Source of the DNA: Globodera rostochiensis
Lineage: Eukaryota > Nematoda > Chromadorea > Rhabditida > Heteroderidae
Direction of reading: 5' to 3'
Assembly: GCA_018350325.1 (NCBI GenBank)
Contig: JAEVLN010000015.1
Span: 1,198,008-1,262,007, forward strand
Length of the DNA: 64,000 nucleotides
Both the position numbers and the translations under genes were made by a program. This document shows positions 44,601-58,727 of the stretch, one piece after another; positions within the stretch are counted from its first letter, which is position 1; every line of letters begins with the position of its first letter. A model generated the notes under the pieces. That model ran no database searches. It was not told the DNA's origin and saw nothing but the letters and a program-made list of their open reading frames with translations.

Positions 44601-46165
44601 CGGACACGGACACACTCAAAAACGGAGGAGAGACTGAGACGGAAAGTGATCCGAGACATGATCATGGAGTGAGTTTATCGAGTGGGAGGAGGAGGAGTGC
44701 TATCATTGGTTAAAGCCAGATAAAATTCCTTCTGATGCATCGATAAAGACTTTTTGTGCCATAAGGATGCCCGGAAAGTTGGACCATGCCTCAGTGGTCG
44801 CTTACCAAGTCGGCAAATGGCCTCAACCCGCGGAGAGTCCAACATTGCGAAGGCGTACAACCGAATGGGACGGAGGGATGGAGTTGGACGGCGTGTTCGT
44901 GGAACGGCGGCACGCCGGCGGCGCTGGTCGATTCGACGAGAACGACGCCAATGGTGCAATTGTTGTAAGGCCATTTTGATTTTTATAAAAATGAAGAAGC
45001 AAAGGACGCTGTTGACCATCCGCAGAGTTGCCGCGTCGACGACCCGTCCCCCGCGTCCATTTGGCCGACCGCCGCCGCAATTTGTCCAGCGGAAGAGAAT
45101 GGCGGCGGCGACGGACGGATGCTTCGGCAACACAACGACACCACACAGCAGCGACCCGTCGTTGAACAGACGTGGCAAAAAACGACGCTCAATGCTGAAC
45201 AAATGGGCGGCAGAAGACGGTAAAAAACAAATTTTGCGTCCTTTCCTAAGTCGTTAGCTACCACCAAAGACGGCACGGACGCGACTCGGAGGCAAGGCAC
45301 ACGCTGGGCGTCGACGTGAGTTGGCTGAAGCGGTTGGTGACCAGCAAACACGAACAGAAACAACAGCAGCAGCTGTCTGGGACAAATGGAAATTACAGTG
45401 GAGAAAGTGCGTTTTTTCTTGGGGATGTTCTGAACTTTTTTTTCTATGCCTCTTTTTGAATTTTGAAGTTGTGGGGAACGAACAAACGCATCCGCCGACT
45501 TCCAACGGAAAGTGCCAAAAGGGGACGACCATTTCTTCGGCACCTGTGGGTGTTAAGGCGAGTGACTGACTTTGTGCGCTTCGAACAAATACATAAAGTG
45601 CCAATTTCAGAAGTACAGAGAAGGCGGCGGCAGCAATTTTTCGTTGCGGAAGTTGCGAGTGTTTGTACGGCATCAGCAACAACCCGTGCCGTCGATTGAA
45701 CAACAGCATCAACCTCCTCGGAGTCGCCAACCTTCACCTAGAGAAGACGGGGAAGGAATGCAAAGACAGCAACCGCCGAGCGATCAGATCGTCCGGCATG
45801 GCAACGGCTTTTTGTTGTCAGATGGCATCAAATCTGCGGCTCCGTCAACTTCCATCATTTGCGTCCAACAATCTTCTGCGGCCGCTGCCGATTGTTGTTG
45901 TGTGGACCGTGCCGTCTTTGACGACGATGGGAACGGTGGTGATCAGCAACAGCATTTAACAACAAATTGCATAACAAAAACGTCGTCGTCGTCGTCTTCA
46001 GTTCCACAACCACCGACAGTGCCCCGAATGGGCTTAGGACAGCTGCTCGGGCCGGTGGCAGCGGACGAACGGCAACAGAATTGTTGTGCCGCCAAAATTG
46101 TCGCGCCAATGGCGGCAAACGATGATGACGAGGACGAAGTCGTTTTGAAAGGGGAGACGAAATGA
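41684..46165 (+). CDS. PP2C-like domain protein (Drosophila CG9801 type)
   Basis: Sixteen exons are modelled: 41684-41819, 41862-42075, 42146-42370, 42421-42630, 42844-42949, 43002-43073, 43125-43183, 43332-43522, 43613-43894, 43989-44161, 44236-44668, 44766-44964, 45026-45219, 45258-45406, 45469-45557 and 45611-46165 (about 1,094 residues; true start upstream and unresolved). The PP2C-like fold is seen in [28 protein letters not shown] and [11 protein letters not shown], which keep the Asp residues of the two metal-binding motifs, so phosphatase activity is possible but unproven. [16 protein letters not shown] closes the domain. A Ser-rich insertion with an Asp run and a Gln/Ser-rich tail flank it. 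The junction of the first two exons is uncertain (42-bp intron assumed). The last intron has either a GC donor (AAG|GCGAGT, keeping the long final frame) or a GT donor 4 nt on, which would stop early. Confidence 0.8.
43200..43330. repeat. AT-rich short tandem repeat in an intron
   Basis: About three imperfect copies of a unit containing TACTGTA(A/G)T and TTAAAGGATG, in the intron between 43183 and 43332. Confidence 0.6.
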
Positions 46166-47392
46166 CAATGAGCTGACTGCAATTAGCCAGAACTTGCTGA
46201 TTTCGATTTTTTTTTTAATTTTGACTGAAAATCCATCAATGCCACCAAATTCCATGCCGACGAACCGCAAATATCACACAAAAATTTCATCTGAAGTTTC
46301 CAGCACACCTCCATTTTTGCTATGAATACAAAAACAGTTCTCACATTCATTTTTTGTGTACTTCTTCAAATTCCAAATTCTTATCTGTATAAAACTTCTA
46401 CTAATTTGGGAAATTATGTGCCCTATTTAGAAACAAAACTTGATGGATAATGATTTGTTTTTATCGGCGAATTCTTGTCCTTGGCACTCACATTCAGCCC
46501 AATTCAACAGAAAAGCTTTCTTTTTGACTGCCAGAATTGAAGCTTGGCCGGTTTATTATGCTAGGGATTTTCTGCATTTCCAGGATTTTCAAAATGTCGG
46601 GCTTAAAATAAAAGCCTAATTGTCATAAGTAGGGATCGAATTTTATTTAGATAACTATTTTTCTGCTGCTTTGTTTGATGAGAATGCACGAAAAACATTT
46701 TTAGTCAGAAATTTCGCCTTTTAACTTCACAATTCGTAAATTAAAAAAAAAAAATTTTGGCGAAGATTTTTGCCACTATTTATACGTTGGATGAAGTGTC
46801 GTATTTTAGTGGATAAAGTGTCGTATTTTTAGGGGATAAAGTGTCGTATTTTTAGGGGATAAAGTGTCGTATTTTTAGGGGATAAAGTGTCGTATTTTTA
46901 GGGGATTAAATGTCGTATTTTTAGTGGATAAAGTGTCGTTTTTTTAGGGGATAAAGTGTCGTATTTTTAGTGGATAAAGTGTCGCTGGGATGAAATGTCG
47001 GCGCCCTCTTGTCAAGATTTTCAAATTTATTTTTCTTGACCAAAATCTGAACCCGTGCGGCACTAAACTGATCCGCTTCAAAGCTTTTAAGCATTTTTGA
47101 GATTCTTAAAAAACTTAGTTTTTCTAGAATTTTTTTTTTTCAAAATGATCCACTTTTTCCCAGAAAAGTCTTGGAGAGCCATGGAAAATCTTGAAGAAGG
47201 AGAATTGTTTCCAATAGATCTTTTGAAGAAACTGCACGAGTTTTGTTTTAGCCCGTATAAACCCATATCAAAAAGATACGGATAAGGGCTAAAAACTGTA
47301 AAACCCTTAGAATTAAAATTTTCGTCATTTGCGAGCATATCATCGATAGAAATTTTATAATTTTTCAAGTTTTTTTCAATTCAGCATCATCT
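46166..47392. other. Spacer between the PP2C-like gene and the kinase
   Basis: AT-rich and contains the 23-bp repeat array at 46788-46988. It ends with an acceptor (TTCAATTCAG) 10 nt before the kinase ATG. No gene seen. Confidence 0.5.
46788..46988. repeat. 23-bp tandem repeat
   Basis: About nine copies of GGGGATAAAGTGTCGTATTT plus TTA, period 23, with minor variants (GTGGAT for GGGGAT). Intergenic. Confidence 0.9.
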
Positions 47393-50300
47393 ATGGATGT
47401 TCAAGCTTGTTTTAAGTCGCCTCTTGGCCACAAGTCAAGGGCCAAGTCTCTGCCAAACCTCGGCGTCCGGATGAACACAAATATTGGCCCTGTTCGATGG
47501 GTACACGACAGCAGAACCGGAGATAATTATGCAATCGGTCAACTCCTTGGCAAGGTCGGTCGGTTTAGGCAGAAATGGCGAAATTTCTAAATGAATTTAA
47601 TGTCTTTTGTTTCAGGGCGGATTTGCCAAATGTTTTTTGGCGTACAGTAACAGACAAAGCTTCGCTCTGAAAGTCATATCGAGACATTCCCTGAAGACGC
47701 AGGCGCACATCGCTAAAATTCGAAAGGAGGTTTGTCCCGTTAAACTTAAAAAAACCCCTATGAAAATAACCTCTAAAAATTGCACTAAAACAAGAATCGT
47801 AACTTTATTGCTGAGGTTGAGCCAACTTTTAGAGCCTTAAATTATATATTTCGTTTTAGATATACTCACATTTTTCTTTGCGACATTCCAACGTCGTGGC
47901 GCTGTACAACACTTTTGAGGATGCGGAAAACATTTACATGTTGTTGGAATACTGTCCAAATTTAACTTTGGCGGATCACATTGATTCTTCATCAGCCCAA
48001 GGTTTCAATTAACAGTTTATTAGTTTGGTTCAATGAGCCTTTTGTAAAATGGAAACATTTTTAGGTCGATATTTGTTGGAGCAAAATACCATCGTGTTCA
48101 TGCGGCAATTGCTGCTCGCTGTTCGATATTTGCACTACGATTGTGGGCTGCTTCATCGTGACATAAAACCCGGTGAGGGAGGGCTTTCCTCATTAGTGTT
48201 TTGCAAAAAGTAATTAAATTTGAAGGAAACATCCTTTTGTCGTCAGAGATGACAGTCAAATTAGCCGATTTTGGCTTTTGCTGCTCAATTCGTGAGGTGG
48301 AAATGCGGCAACATCACACGGTGTGCGGAACTCCAAATTATGTTCCGATGGAAGTCATTGACAAAAGGTGCTGCACCAAACCCGACAGAATATAAAGCAT
48401 TAGGCAAAGGCTTGGCGAAAAAAAAATCAATTTAATTCAGAGGCCATTCCATACATTCCGAAAGTTGGGCCGTGGCGTGCACCTTTTACTCGATGCTCTT
48501 CGGCCACCCGCCGTTCCACAGCTCCAATTTGGAAACGACTTACTCGCGAATACGCCGTTGCAACTACTCATTTCCCGAACGTTATCCGCCAGCTTCGAGG
48601 CATGCACTCGATCTTATCAAACGGTGTGTACATTTTTTTTATTTTAATGTGTTTTTTTTTATATTTTCAATCTTAAGGACTTTAATTCGTGAACCAAAAC
48701 AGCGGTTGGGCGTTGAGGATATGTTGGCACATCCGGCACTGAATCCGCCGAGTCTGGAACGCGGTTTTACTGACGGAAATAATTGCTTGAACGGGTTGGT
48801 TTTAATTGTTTCTTGTAATTTGTTCAGTTAAAATTTTATGTCGTTAAGCTCAAGAAGGATTTCATTCCATCAATTTGGTGAAACCACCGCATTCGGGAAG
48901 TCAATGGTAATAATTAAATGAATATTTAATTATTAATCTGCTTTTTAGTGTCCGAGTCCAACAGTCTTCCAGAGCACCCAACAAAATCAGCAAACGGTCA
49001 CACATGATTCGGGGTTGGGCAGTGCCGATATGTCGGGTGGTGTGGGCAAATTAATGCAACAAATATTGGACAAATACATAAACGCTCTGATCATGGCAAT
49101 GGATTCATTTAGTTCGCTCAGTGAGTTCATATTTTTTTCGGAGGTTGTCAGGTCGTTCGTTTCCTACAACTGGGAGGGGTTTTTTAATGGTACAATTGTT
49201 CGACAATTTCATTTTTTTTATTCATCAGAGCTTGTGCCCATTGATCCTGTCACTCTTCCGGCCTCTTTTGTCTGCAAATGGGTTGACTACACGAACAAAT
49301 TTGGGTTTGGAGTCACACTTCGTGATGGTGTTCGGTCCGTACTCTTCAATGATCAGTCGTCCTTTTCAACAAGGTCCGGTTAAATTGATTTGTTTTATTT
49401 TATTTATAAATAATTGTTTTGATTCTATTAGCCATTGTCAACGTTTTTTCTCCTACCATGTGCACAAGTTTGCCGAAAACTGTGTTGAATGGAACCATGA
49501 CGACAGTTGTCCATCCAGCGAACTTTACAATAAGGTTTTTGGATTTTGATTAATGGCAATTATTGAAGTTTTGCATCATTCGGTTGTTTTAAGGTTACCA
49601 TTATGCGCTCGTTTCGCAGTTATATGGACAACGAATTGCGCTCTTCTGTGCCCATCCAACCGTCGTCGTCTTCGCCCCATTCGGTGGTCAGCACAACGTC
49701 CAAACCTCGTCATCACCACCAGTACCGCGGTGGTCAAAAACACTTCGGCTTAAGCCATGGGACGCGCTCGACCAGTCCGAACAACTTCGACCCATCCGAT
49801 AGGGGCGGTTTTTGGTCCCGTTTGCGTAGTTCGTCCGGCGGTAGTGGCAAAAAAGACAACAATTTCTCGGCACAACGCTCCCTGCCGCACATTGTCGACT
49901 TTCGCAGATTTTCCGATGCGCTGTTCATTTTCATCAGTGATGGGACATGCCAAGTAATGAATGCATGCAATCGGTGTTTTTTAATAATAACGTTTCTTGC
50001 CTTTTGCTACAACCCCACGGGGAAAAATTTTCAACAATTTCCTTTAAAACATAATGTTGCAATCAATTTTACCGACGGTGTGCCCTAGCTTTGGATATTT
50101 TACATTGTGCTTGTAGTTCATTTTTTTAAATCGCATTTTAGGTGAATTTTTACGACACTCGAGACAAGATGGTCATCTGTTCTGGCACTTCTTCACAACA
50201 GCCCCATACGGACGGCTTGCCGAACGACTCTTCTTCGTCGGAAGGGCCGTCCTTTCAGCTCCATCTGATCACCGGGGGAGACCAACAGATTCACAGCTTC

Positions 50301-50453
50301 CAATTGGTGTATAAATTTGAATTTGGCACTGCGCTGCCACCGCTGCTCAGCGAGCATCGATCTGCTCGGATGTGTGCCTTCCAACGCATTTTGCAAAGCT
50401 ACCGTCACTTTCTGCTCAGCCGATCCAATTGCCATTTTTCCACCTATTGCTGA
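47393..50453 (+). CDS. plk: Divergent Polo-like kinase (PLK1-3 type)
   Basis: Thirteen exons in phase: 47393-47554, 47616-47729, 47860-48001, 48065-48172, 48226-48367, 48441-48623, 48678-48794, 48849-48906, 48949-49120, 49229-49373, 49432-49534, 49594-49953 and 50142-50453; 705 residues. Kinase motifs: LLGKGGFAKCF (glycine loop), FALKVI (VAIK Lys), HRDIKPGNILL, ADFGFCC and the T-loop TVCGTPNYV. Two polo boxes follow: KWVDYTNKFGFGV keeps the phosphopeptide-contacting Trp, and VNFYDTRDKMVI is the second-box strand. PLKs act at centrosomes and kinetochores in mitosis and meiosis. Oddities: the APE motif reads PME, the helix F DxW reads ESW, and the polo-box His of the His-Lys pincer is Arg. The polo-box linker has a His/Ser/Gly-rich insertion. 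All catalytic residues are present, so activity is possible; it may be a fast-evolving paralogue. Confidence 0.9.
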
Positions 50454-51489
50454 ACGATTTTTGTTGATTTATTTGGAACAGCCAAAGAGCTGATTATTTT
50501 GTTCAATTTAAATTATGTGTGAAATATTCTCGTCTGGTCTTGCCTTATGCAATGAGTGGGTCTGTAAAATGTCTCTGTTCTCTCGTCAAATACGCCATGC
50601 CATGTAATTTTGGTGCAATTAAATTATGTTGCCCTCTACCGAAATTGCAATCGGGGGCTGTGCTTTTACATAATATTGCCTTTGATTTGTTTATTCGAAC
50701 CATTTCAATTTGTTCAATTATTATAACTTATTCAATATTGCTCAATACAATCTTTTCTTTCAATTAAATTATGCTCATTCCCATTATTGTAAATTAAAGA
50801 TTTTACTGCCAGATTGGAGGGGGTTGGTCCCTTAAGTCAGTCATATTTATCGCTTTTATCAGGTTCCGTTTCCAATAAATCTCTCTTCTGCAATAAAAAA
50901 GGGGGCATTGGAGGTTAGCATTCTCATCCTTTTTCCCTTCACTTATTTCTTTTTCTTCTTACACATTCTCAAACGTGAAAACCACCCAACAAATTTCGTG
51001 CTTTGATTTTTCATGTTAAATAAATCAAATTGTTATCATCATCCACTGCTTCCCCATCTCTAAATCCACCGTCTTTCCCATTTCATTACATTTATAAATA
51101 ATTACTTAATGTGTAACGCACACAAAATGAATGGATGGAGTTGAAAAAACACGTGAAAAGTGAAGGGGGCGGCGGGGGGGGGGAGTATTGCTGCTTGGAC
51201 TGAAGTTTTCCCTTTTACTTTGGGACTCAGTTTGTTCATTGGTGTAAAAAATGTTCAAAAATAGCACAAGACCAAATAAATATTTCGTGATTTCCTGACA
51301 TCGCTGTCCCTTCCAAAAAAAGAATTAAGAAAGCCTTAAAAACACTGTATGGAAAGCTAATATGTGTGGAACTCCTACCCCTCCTCAATTGATGTTCGGA
51401 CATCCGGATTTGTCTTTTTATGTTTGTTTTATATAAATATTTAGATAATTTGCTTTTTATTTTGGCTTTTGACACATTACGCGTAAATA
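50454..51489. other. Spacer between the kinase and the GSKIP-like gene
   Basis: AT-rich with an AATAAA at about 50874, a likely kinase poly(A) signal. No gene seen. Confidence 0.5.
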
Positions 51490-52612
51490 ATGACAACGAA
51501 AAATGCAGAAAACGAACAGCATACGATGGAAGAGAACGGCGAGTCCTCTGCCGTCGGCGACTCCTCTGCAACCGTTCACAGCGAGAACGCCAACACCGGG
51601 TTGGATTTTAAAAAGCTTGAAACCCCAAAAATGGGCCTTTATTTTTGGAGGTTTTCGGTGGGTAACGTAAAGGGGGAGAGTTCTGGTAGAATGCATTTAT
51701 TGGGTAGGACATTTTGATTTATTTCGGCGAAAATTGCTAAGTTTTTGGCATTTTAATTTCGTCCAAAATTCCCAAGGCCTTCATCGCCGGCCCCGTCAGT
51801 GTCTTGCGAGACGTGCAGCACGCAATTCTCCGCATTGGAGAAAGATGCGTTTGCTGCGGTCCGCGAAATGGCCCCTTACGTCACGACAATTGCCATTTCT
51901 GAATTGCTTTCCCGCACTTCTGAGCTTATCTTCCTCAACATTGTGACCCTTGAAAGTGAGTTGAAGTTGTTGTTCATTAAGAAATATAATTCGGTCTTTT
52001 GGGCTTAGAAAACGATTAGACGGTTTTGCTGTAAGACTCAAAAGTTTCGTTCTTTGGGCACAAAAGTTTTTTCATTTAGACGAAAGCTTCTGTGTCGAAT
52101 TAACTCAACGCGGGTGGCGAGTGTGCTCAGACCGTCTCGACTGTATGAATGGCGACTTTCATAAGGTTTTATATAACAATAGGGAAAAAATTTGACGCGT
52201 GGCAATGTCGTATTTAATCAAAATGAATTTGAGGAAAAAACCATAGGGGGAGGGGGCTTTAATTTTTTAATTTTAAGACAATTTTTTTTTTTAATTACAA
52301 AGTTTTTTCGGAGGCGTTGATCGGCACCGCCGCCCCCTTCCATCAGGAAAAATGCCACCCCTTTAACTCGTTTTAAGCATTTTTGTGTTTTTTTTTGTTT
52401 GCAAATGATTTGCCTTTGTTTATTAGCTGGACATGCATGTCGTCTACTACGAGAGTATCAATCAACTTTTGGACAGCCTCAGCCAGCAGTACCGCGACCG
52501 TTTCAGCGCAGCGCTTGCTTCCAAACTTTCTGTTCTGCAAACGGAACAACAACAACAGCAGCAGCAGCGACAACAGCAGCAAAACGGAGAGGAAAAGCAC
52601 GCTTTGGAATAA
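51490..52612 (+). CDS. gskip: GSK3-interacting protein (GSKIP) domain protein
   Basis: Exons 51490-51599, 51777-51955, 52080-52165 and 52427-52612 give 186 residues. The GSKIP domain runs from about residue 65: ISELLSRTSELIFLNIVTLE, then SFCVELTQRGWRVCSDRLDC, MNGDFHK, and YYESINQLLDSLSQQYRDRF. GSKIP proteins bind GSK3 and, in vertebrates, the PKA regulatory subunit. The N-terminus is acidic and Ser/Asn-rich; the C-terminus adds a poly-Gln stretch not typical of the family. The exon 1 donor is ambiguous: GG|GTTGGA (used here) or GTGG|GTAACG with an acceptor 24 nt later; both keep frame. The next gene begins 307 bp downstream on the same strand. Confidence 0.85.
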
Positions 52613-52918
52613 TCCGATATCGGAAATTTATCCACCAGAGTTTTTGTCCTGTAATTGAAGTCTATCGGTTTTAACTCATTCACGTTTTCTGAGGCGAGTG
52701 TCATCTTTTATTCCGTTTCCATTCCCACCGTTTTGTCGTACCGATGTTTTTTTTTCTCAAAATGTTTTGACGTTTTAGCGATAAATACTTTACATTTTTG
52801 TGCATTTACCGCATTGGGGACCAATTCTCAGCAATGTGTTGGAAAATATATTTTTCCCATTTTTGTGCAGCCCGAGGATTTCATAACATTCAAACAAAGT
52901 TTTATTTAACTCACCAGA

Positions 52919-54402
<1,484 letters not shown>

Positions 54403-56040
54403 CCGGTCCGTCGTTGTTCAAAAACCATTCCGTCTCTTTGTATAGCAAAATATTTCTCTGTCCAATTTTGTCGCTGTTCCAATTTCATTTTGCCGCCATT
54501 TGCGATATTTCGTTACACATATCCAACCCAATATTTTTATTCATCCATTTGATCGGAGAAGCGAAGGGAAAGGGGGGGGGGGGAAATGATGCATTCGTTC
54601 TATTCATTTTTATGCCCATTACTTACGATTTGTATACCGGTTTGTGATTGATTGTTGCGGCGATTGTGGCAACTTGCAAAAAAACATTTTGCATTCTTTT
54701 GGGTACATTTTGTAGTCGGCCCGTGTTTAACTTCTTTTGTTTTGTTTTGTTTTGTTTTTTATCCCCACCAATTAAATTTAATTGCTTTCGATCTTTCCCT
54801 ATTTTACTTGGAATATTTTGTTTTAGCCCACACAAACCTTGACAATCTTATGCCAGCAATGAGTTTTGTGCCCATTACATTTAATTCAAAAAAATGTCGA
54901 AAACATGAATTAAATCTTTATTTTTATTGCAAATAAAATTGATGCGCATAGGGGTTGCTGCCCGAAGAGGGTGTGGGTATTTGAGGTGCCTAGAGCCCAT
55001 TTAGGTAATATGTAATGTGATCGAATTACTGTATGTTTACAGTAAGTATTACCGTTCATTTCAAAATGAGAAAATTGGTCCTTTTGAAAGAAATTTTATT
55101 TATTCCCGTTTTTTATCACGGCGCGCCGCCGTTCGCTCGTGACCCACCAAATGCCGCCGGTTTCGTGAACAGCAGCAAGTCCCCCCCCCCCCAAATGTTC
55201 CCTCCCCAAACACACTTCCGGAACAATTCCCCTCCCCCTCCCCCCTCTCAAACAGCAAATCCGTCCGCCCCGTCGGATGTGAATGGGCGGTGGGGGGGGG
55301 GGGACGGGACGGATCATCGGCTTCCAAATCCGTCGCCATCGATCCGTCTGAAATGAAAGTGTGTGGATTCCCCCCCCCCCGTCCGCTCAGCAGCAGTTTG
55401 AGATTCTCTGAATGGACTCAATGGACCTTCTCCTACTCACCCCTTCCCCCGAGGGGATTCTCTTTTACCTCCTCCCCCCCCCCAATCCATGGAAGAGGTT
55501 GCCAGAGTGAAAGTACCCCAAATTCCCCCTAAAAGGATATTTATTCTGGTTGATCACTTCGCTCTGGACGTCTCCCCCACGGGGATGTCGTCCCGTCGTG
55601 GAGAGATGCGTTTTTGCTAATGATAATTTTGTTGTTTTCGTTCACTTTTTGTCAAATTCTTGTAACGATTAATTGATAAATGGTTGGCGGCTTATTGGAG
55701 CACTTGGTTGATTCGATGAAAAGTTTGTTTGCCGGTAGTTTCATTTGTTTTGAAAAGAAATTACTTTTTGAAATGTCAATAAAATCGACAAAAAATAATT
55801 TCATTTAAATTTAATTCATCTTTTAAACTAATAATATATTTTTTAAATTTAAACAATTCGTTGACAAAATACTAAATTTAACGGTCTTTAAATAATAAAA
55901 TGTTTAACCCTTTCTTCCCCTAGAGCGATGGCATCCATCGACCAAATCATCGCTTTTTGTGCCCGCAACGGTTGTGCTGCTGTTGCTGGTGCTGTCGCCG
56001 GTGATTCTCTGTGTTTTGGCGTTTTGTTTTGCTGTAGGAA
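54403..56040. other. Spacer between the RRM gene and the P450
   Basis: AT-rich with C runs near 55180-55190 and 55370-55381. Includes a small inverted repeat near 55001-55053 (GGTAATA ... TATTACC, enclosing TTACTGTA/TACAGTAA). No gene seen. Confidence 0.45.
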
Positions 56041-58727
56041 ATGAATCTTTTTGAATGCCATCAAATGGAATTTTCTGTTCAGCGCACTTTCGCAATTTCT
56101 CTGTTTGCTCTGCCATCTCTCGCCCTCCTCTGGACGCCCGCTCTCTCGTCATTGCTGCTGCTCCTCCTGCCCATCCTGTTCGGCCTGTACAGCTTCCATG
56201 AGCTGTACTGGAAGCGTCGTCTGCTTCCTCCGGGGCCAATCCCATGGCTCATTGCCGGAAACATGCCCCAGGGTAAGGGTTGATTTTAGCAATGTTTTCA
56301 CCGTCGTTCCAATTTCCTTTCCAAGTACTTCTTCACGGCGCTCACAACATCGACGCTCTGTTGCAAAGGTGGCGCGCCGAATACGACGGCATTTTCACCT
56401 TTTGGATGGGACCAATTCCGGTTGGTCATCAACAGGGGCCAGAGGGGAACGGACAGCCGGCCGTTGTTGTTCATTTTGAACATTTCTTTTTGCGCTGCAC
56501 AGATTTGTATGGTTTCGCGCGTGGATTTGCTCCGTCGTTTCTTCGTCACGCATGGCGACGCGTTCAGCGGTCGCTGGCAGAATTTCATCACGCACACATT
56601 CATGGGCAAGTTGATGGGGGCGGTGGGCAACAACAACAACAACAACGAGTGGCTTTATTTCATCAGTTTATGCGTCCAAAATTGCTTCAAAATTAACCGA
56701 TTCCATAACATTCTTAAAGACATTCAAAAGCTTTCGAAGAGCTGAAGCTCTAGACGCATAAACTGAAATACAGGCCCAACTTGTTGCCTGATCTCTTTGA
56801 ATATTAATGTTTAAAATTAAATTTTTCGCCCTCACCGACAGATGGCCACAATGGAGTCGTGCAAATTCAGGGCGAAAAGTGGCGCGAACAGCGCCGATTT
56901 GCACTGCACGTGCTGCGCGACTTTGGGCTCGGTCGCGCGTTGATGGAAAACAAAATTCGGGACGAAGTCGCAAAAAAAAATGCTTTTGTTTTTTTGTTGA
57001 AATTCTCCGACTTTAAGGTGCGATCGCTAATTGCCCATTTGAATGCATTAATACCCAACGGTTGATTATAAACAAAACAAATTTTACACAAAATTTAAAT
57101 GACAAATTATTTGTCGCAAAGGCGCTTGTCGCAGTGCGCCGTTGGACGTGTGCAAGCCGGTGGCTGTGTGCATCGCCAACATCATCGACAACATTCTGTT
57201 TGGTCGCACTTACGCACATGTCAGAGGCCGATCAGTGATCAGAAAGCTCTTTGATCAGCGATTGCTGATCAAAGAACAGCGGCCCCAAAAGAAAGGAAAG
57301 GAAACAAACTTTTCAGGACGATCCGGCATTCATACGCGTCCAACAACTGCTGGACCGCCAATCCGCGCTGGTCGTTCGTCCGGTGGCAAATTATGCCAAA
57401 AATGATTTTGTTAACCGTTTGAATATGCCGCCAGGTGATGGGCCTTTATTTGTGTGCACCGTTTGCCACGCGTCTGCCCTGGCTGCGCTCGGCCTGGCGT
57501 GAACTGCTCGCCATTCGCGACGAGTTTTGGGCCTTTCTGGATGGACACATTGAGGCAACATTTTCATTTTCTTATTTTATTTAACAATTTCAATCTTTTA
57601 AAGGCAATTTAATTTAATTTATTACGAAAAAGCCCCCCGGCCCCCTTAAGGAGCATCGTCAGCATTTTCGGCCGAATATGACGCCGACGGACTTCACTTT
57701 TGCGTATATGCTCGAAATGAAGCGGCGGAGTGCAAATGGCGAAGAATATTTGGGCCATTTCAGGTCATTTTTTAGCCAAATTATTATTCACCTCTTTTAT
57801 TGTTCATTAATTTATTTTTGCAAATTTAAATTGATTAATTTATGAAAACATTTTGGTCAATTTGTTTTAAATTCAGCGAAAAGCAGCTGAAAATGTTGCT
57901 GCTCGACTTGTTTTTTGCCGGTTCCGAAACAACAGTGACCACCACCAAATGGGGCATTCTGTTTCTGCTCCTCCATCCCGAAGTGCAGCAGCGATGTTAT
58001 GCCGAACTGCTTGAACAGCTCGGGGAGCATGGCGAGGTGAAGAGGAGGGGGGGGGGGGTGGGGGGAACCGGAGAATGATAAAATTTTGCCATTTCAATTT
58101 TAGACTGAATTGCGTCACCGTCCCCGCCTCGTCTATTTGAACGCGACGGTGGCCGAAATTCAGCGATTGGCAAACATTTTGCCAATAAATTTGTTGCGCA
58201 CGTGCACCGAAAGTGTGCGCCTGGACGGCTTCCAGTTCCCGCCTGACACAATGGTTTTGCCGCAAATTTCGAGTCGAAAAATGCCCAATCGATTGATTTT
58301 GATTTGTTGGCGACAAAAAGTTTAGTCACTCTGAGCGATCCCAACCATTTCCCGGAGCCGGACCGGTTCCGTCCGGAACGCTTCATCGACCCGCGGAACG
58401 GCACGTTGAGACGCATTGACGCCTTTTTGCCCTTTTCAATCGGCAAACGGTGGGCACACTTTTGTGTGAAATTGCGCGGTAAACAGGACGAAATGCCTTA
58501 GGCAATGTCTCGGCGAGAGTTTGGCACGTGCCGAGCTGTTTTTGATCTTTGCCGAATTGATCCGACACTTTGAGTTCCGTGCCGAAAAGCCGCCGTCCCG
58601 ACAACGAATCTATGGATTAACGGCAAAATTAAAAAATTAAAATGATTTTTCATTTTTCAACAAATTTTCTTTAAAGGTTTCTCCACAGCCATTCAAATGC
58701 CAAATAATTCGCCGAAAAATGCCCTGA
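56041..58727 (+). CDS. Cytochrome P450, CYP33/CYP2-like
   Basis: Fourteen exons in phase: 56041-56272, 56326-56420, 56503-56605, 56842-56966, 57018-57060, 57122-57219, 57317-57382, 57435-57554, 57651-57763, 57877-58036, 58104-58272, 58326-58449, 58502-58622 and 58677-58727; 539 residues. An N-terminal membrane anchor (residues about 20-55) is followed by the proline hinge LPPGPIPWLIAGN. Further motifs are WREQRRFALHVLRDFGLG (helix C), AGSETT (I-helix oxygen site), EIQR (K-helix ExxR) and the haem loop FSIGKRQCLG with its Cys ligand. It ends VSPQPFKC, as many CYP2-clan enzymes do. ER-bound mono-oxygenase; substrate unknown. Three introns (after 56605, 57554 and 58622) start with GC; two of these contain no GT at all. 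The exon 7 donor is uncertain among in-frame choices. Confidence 0.92.
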
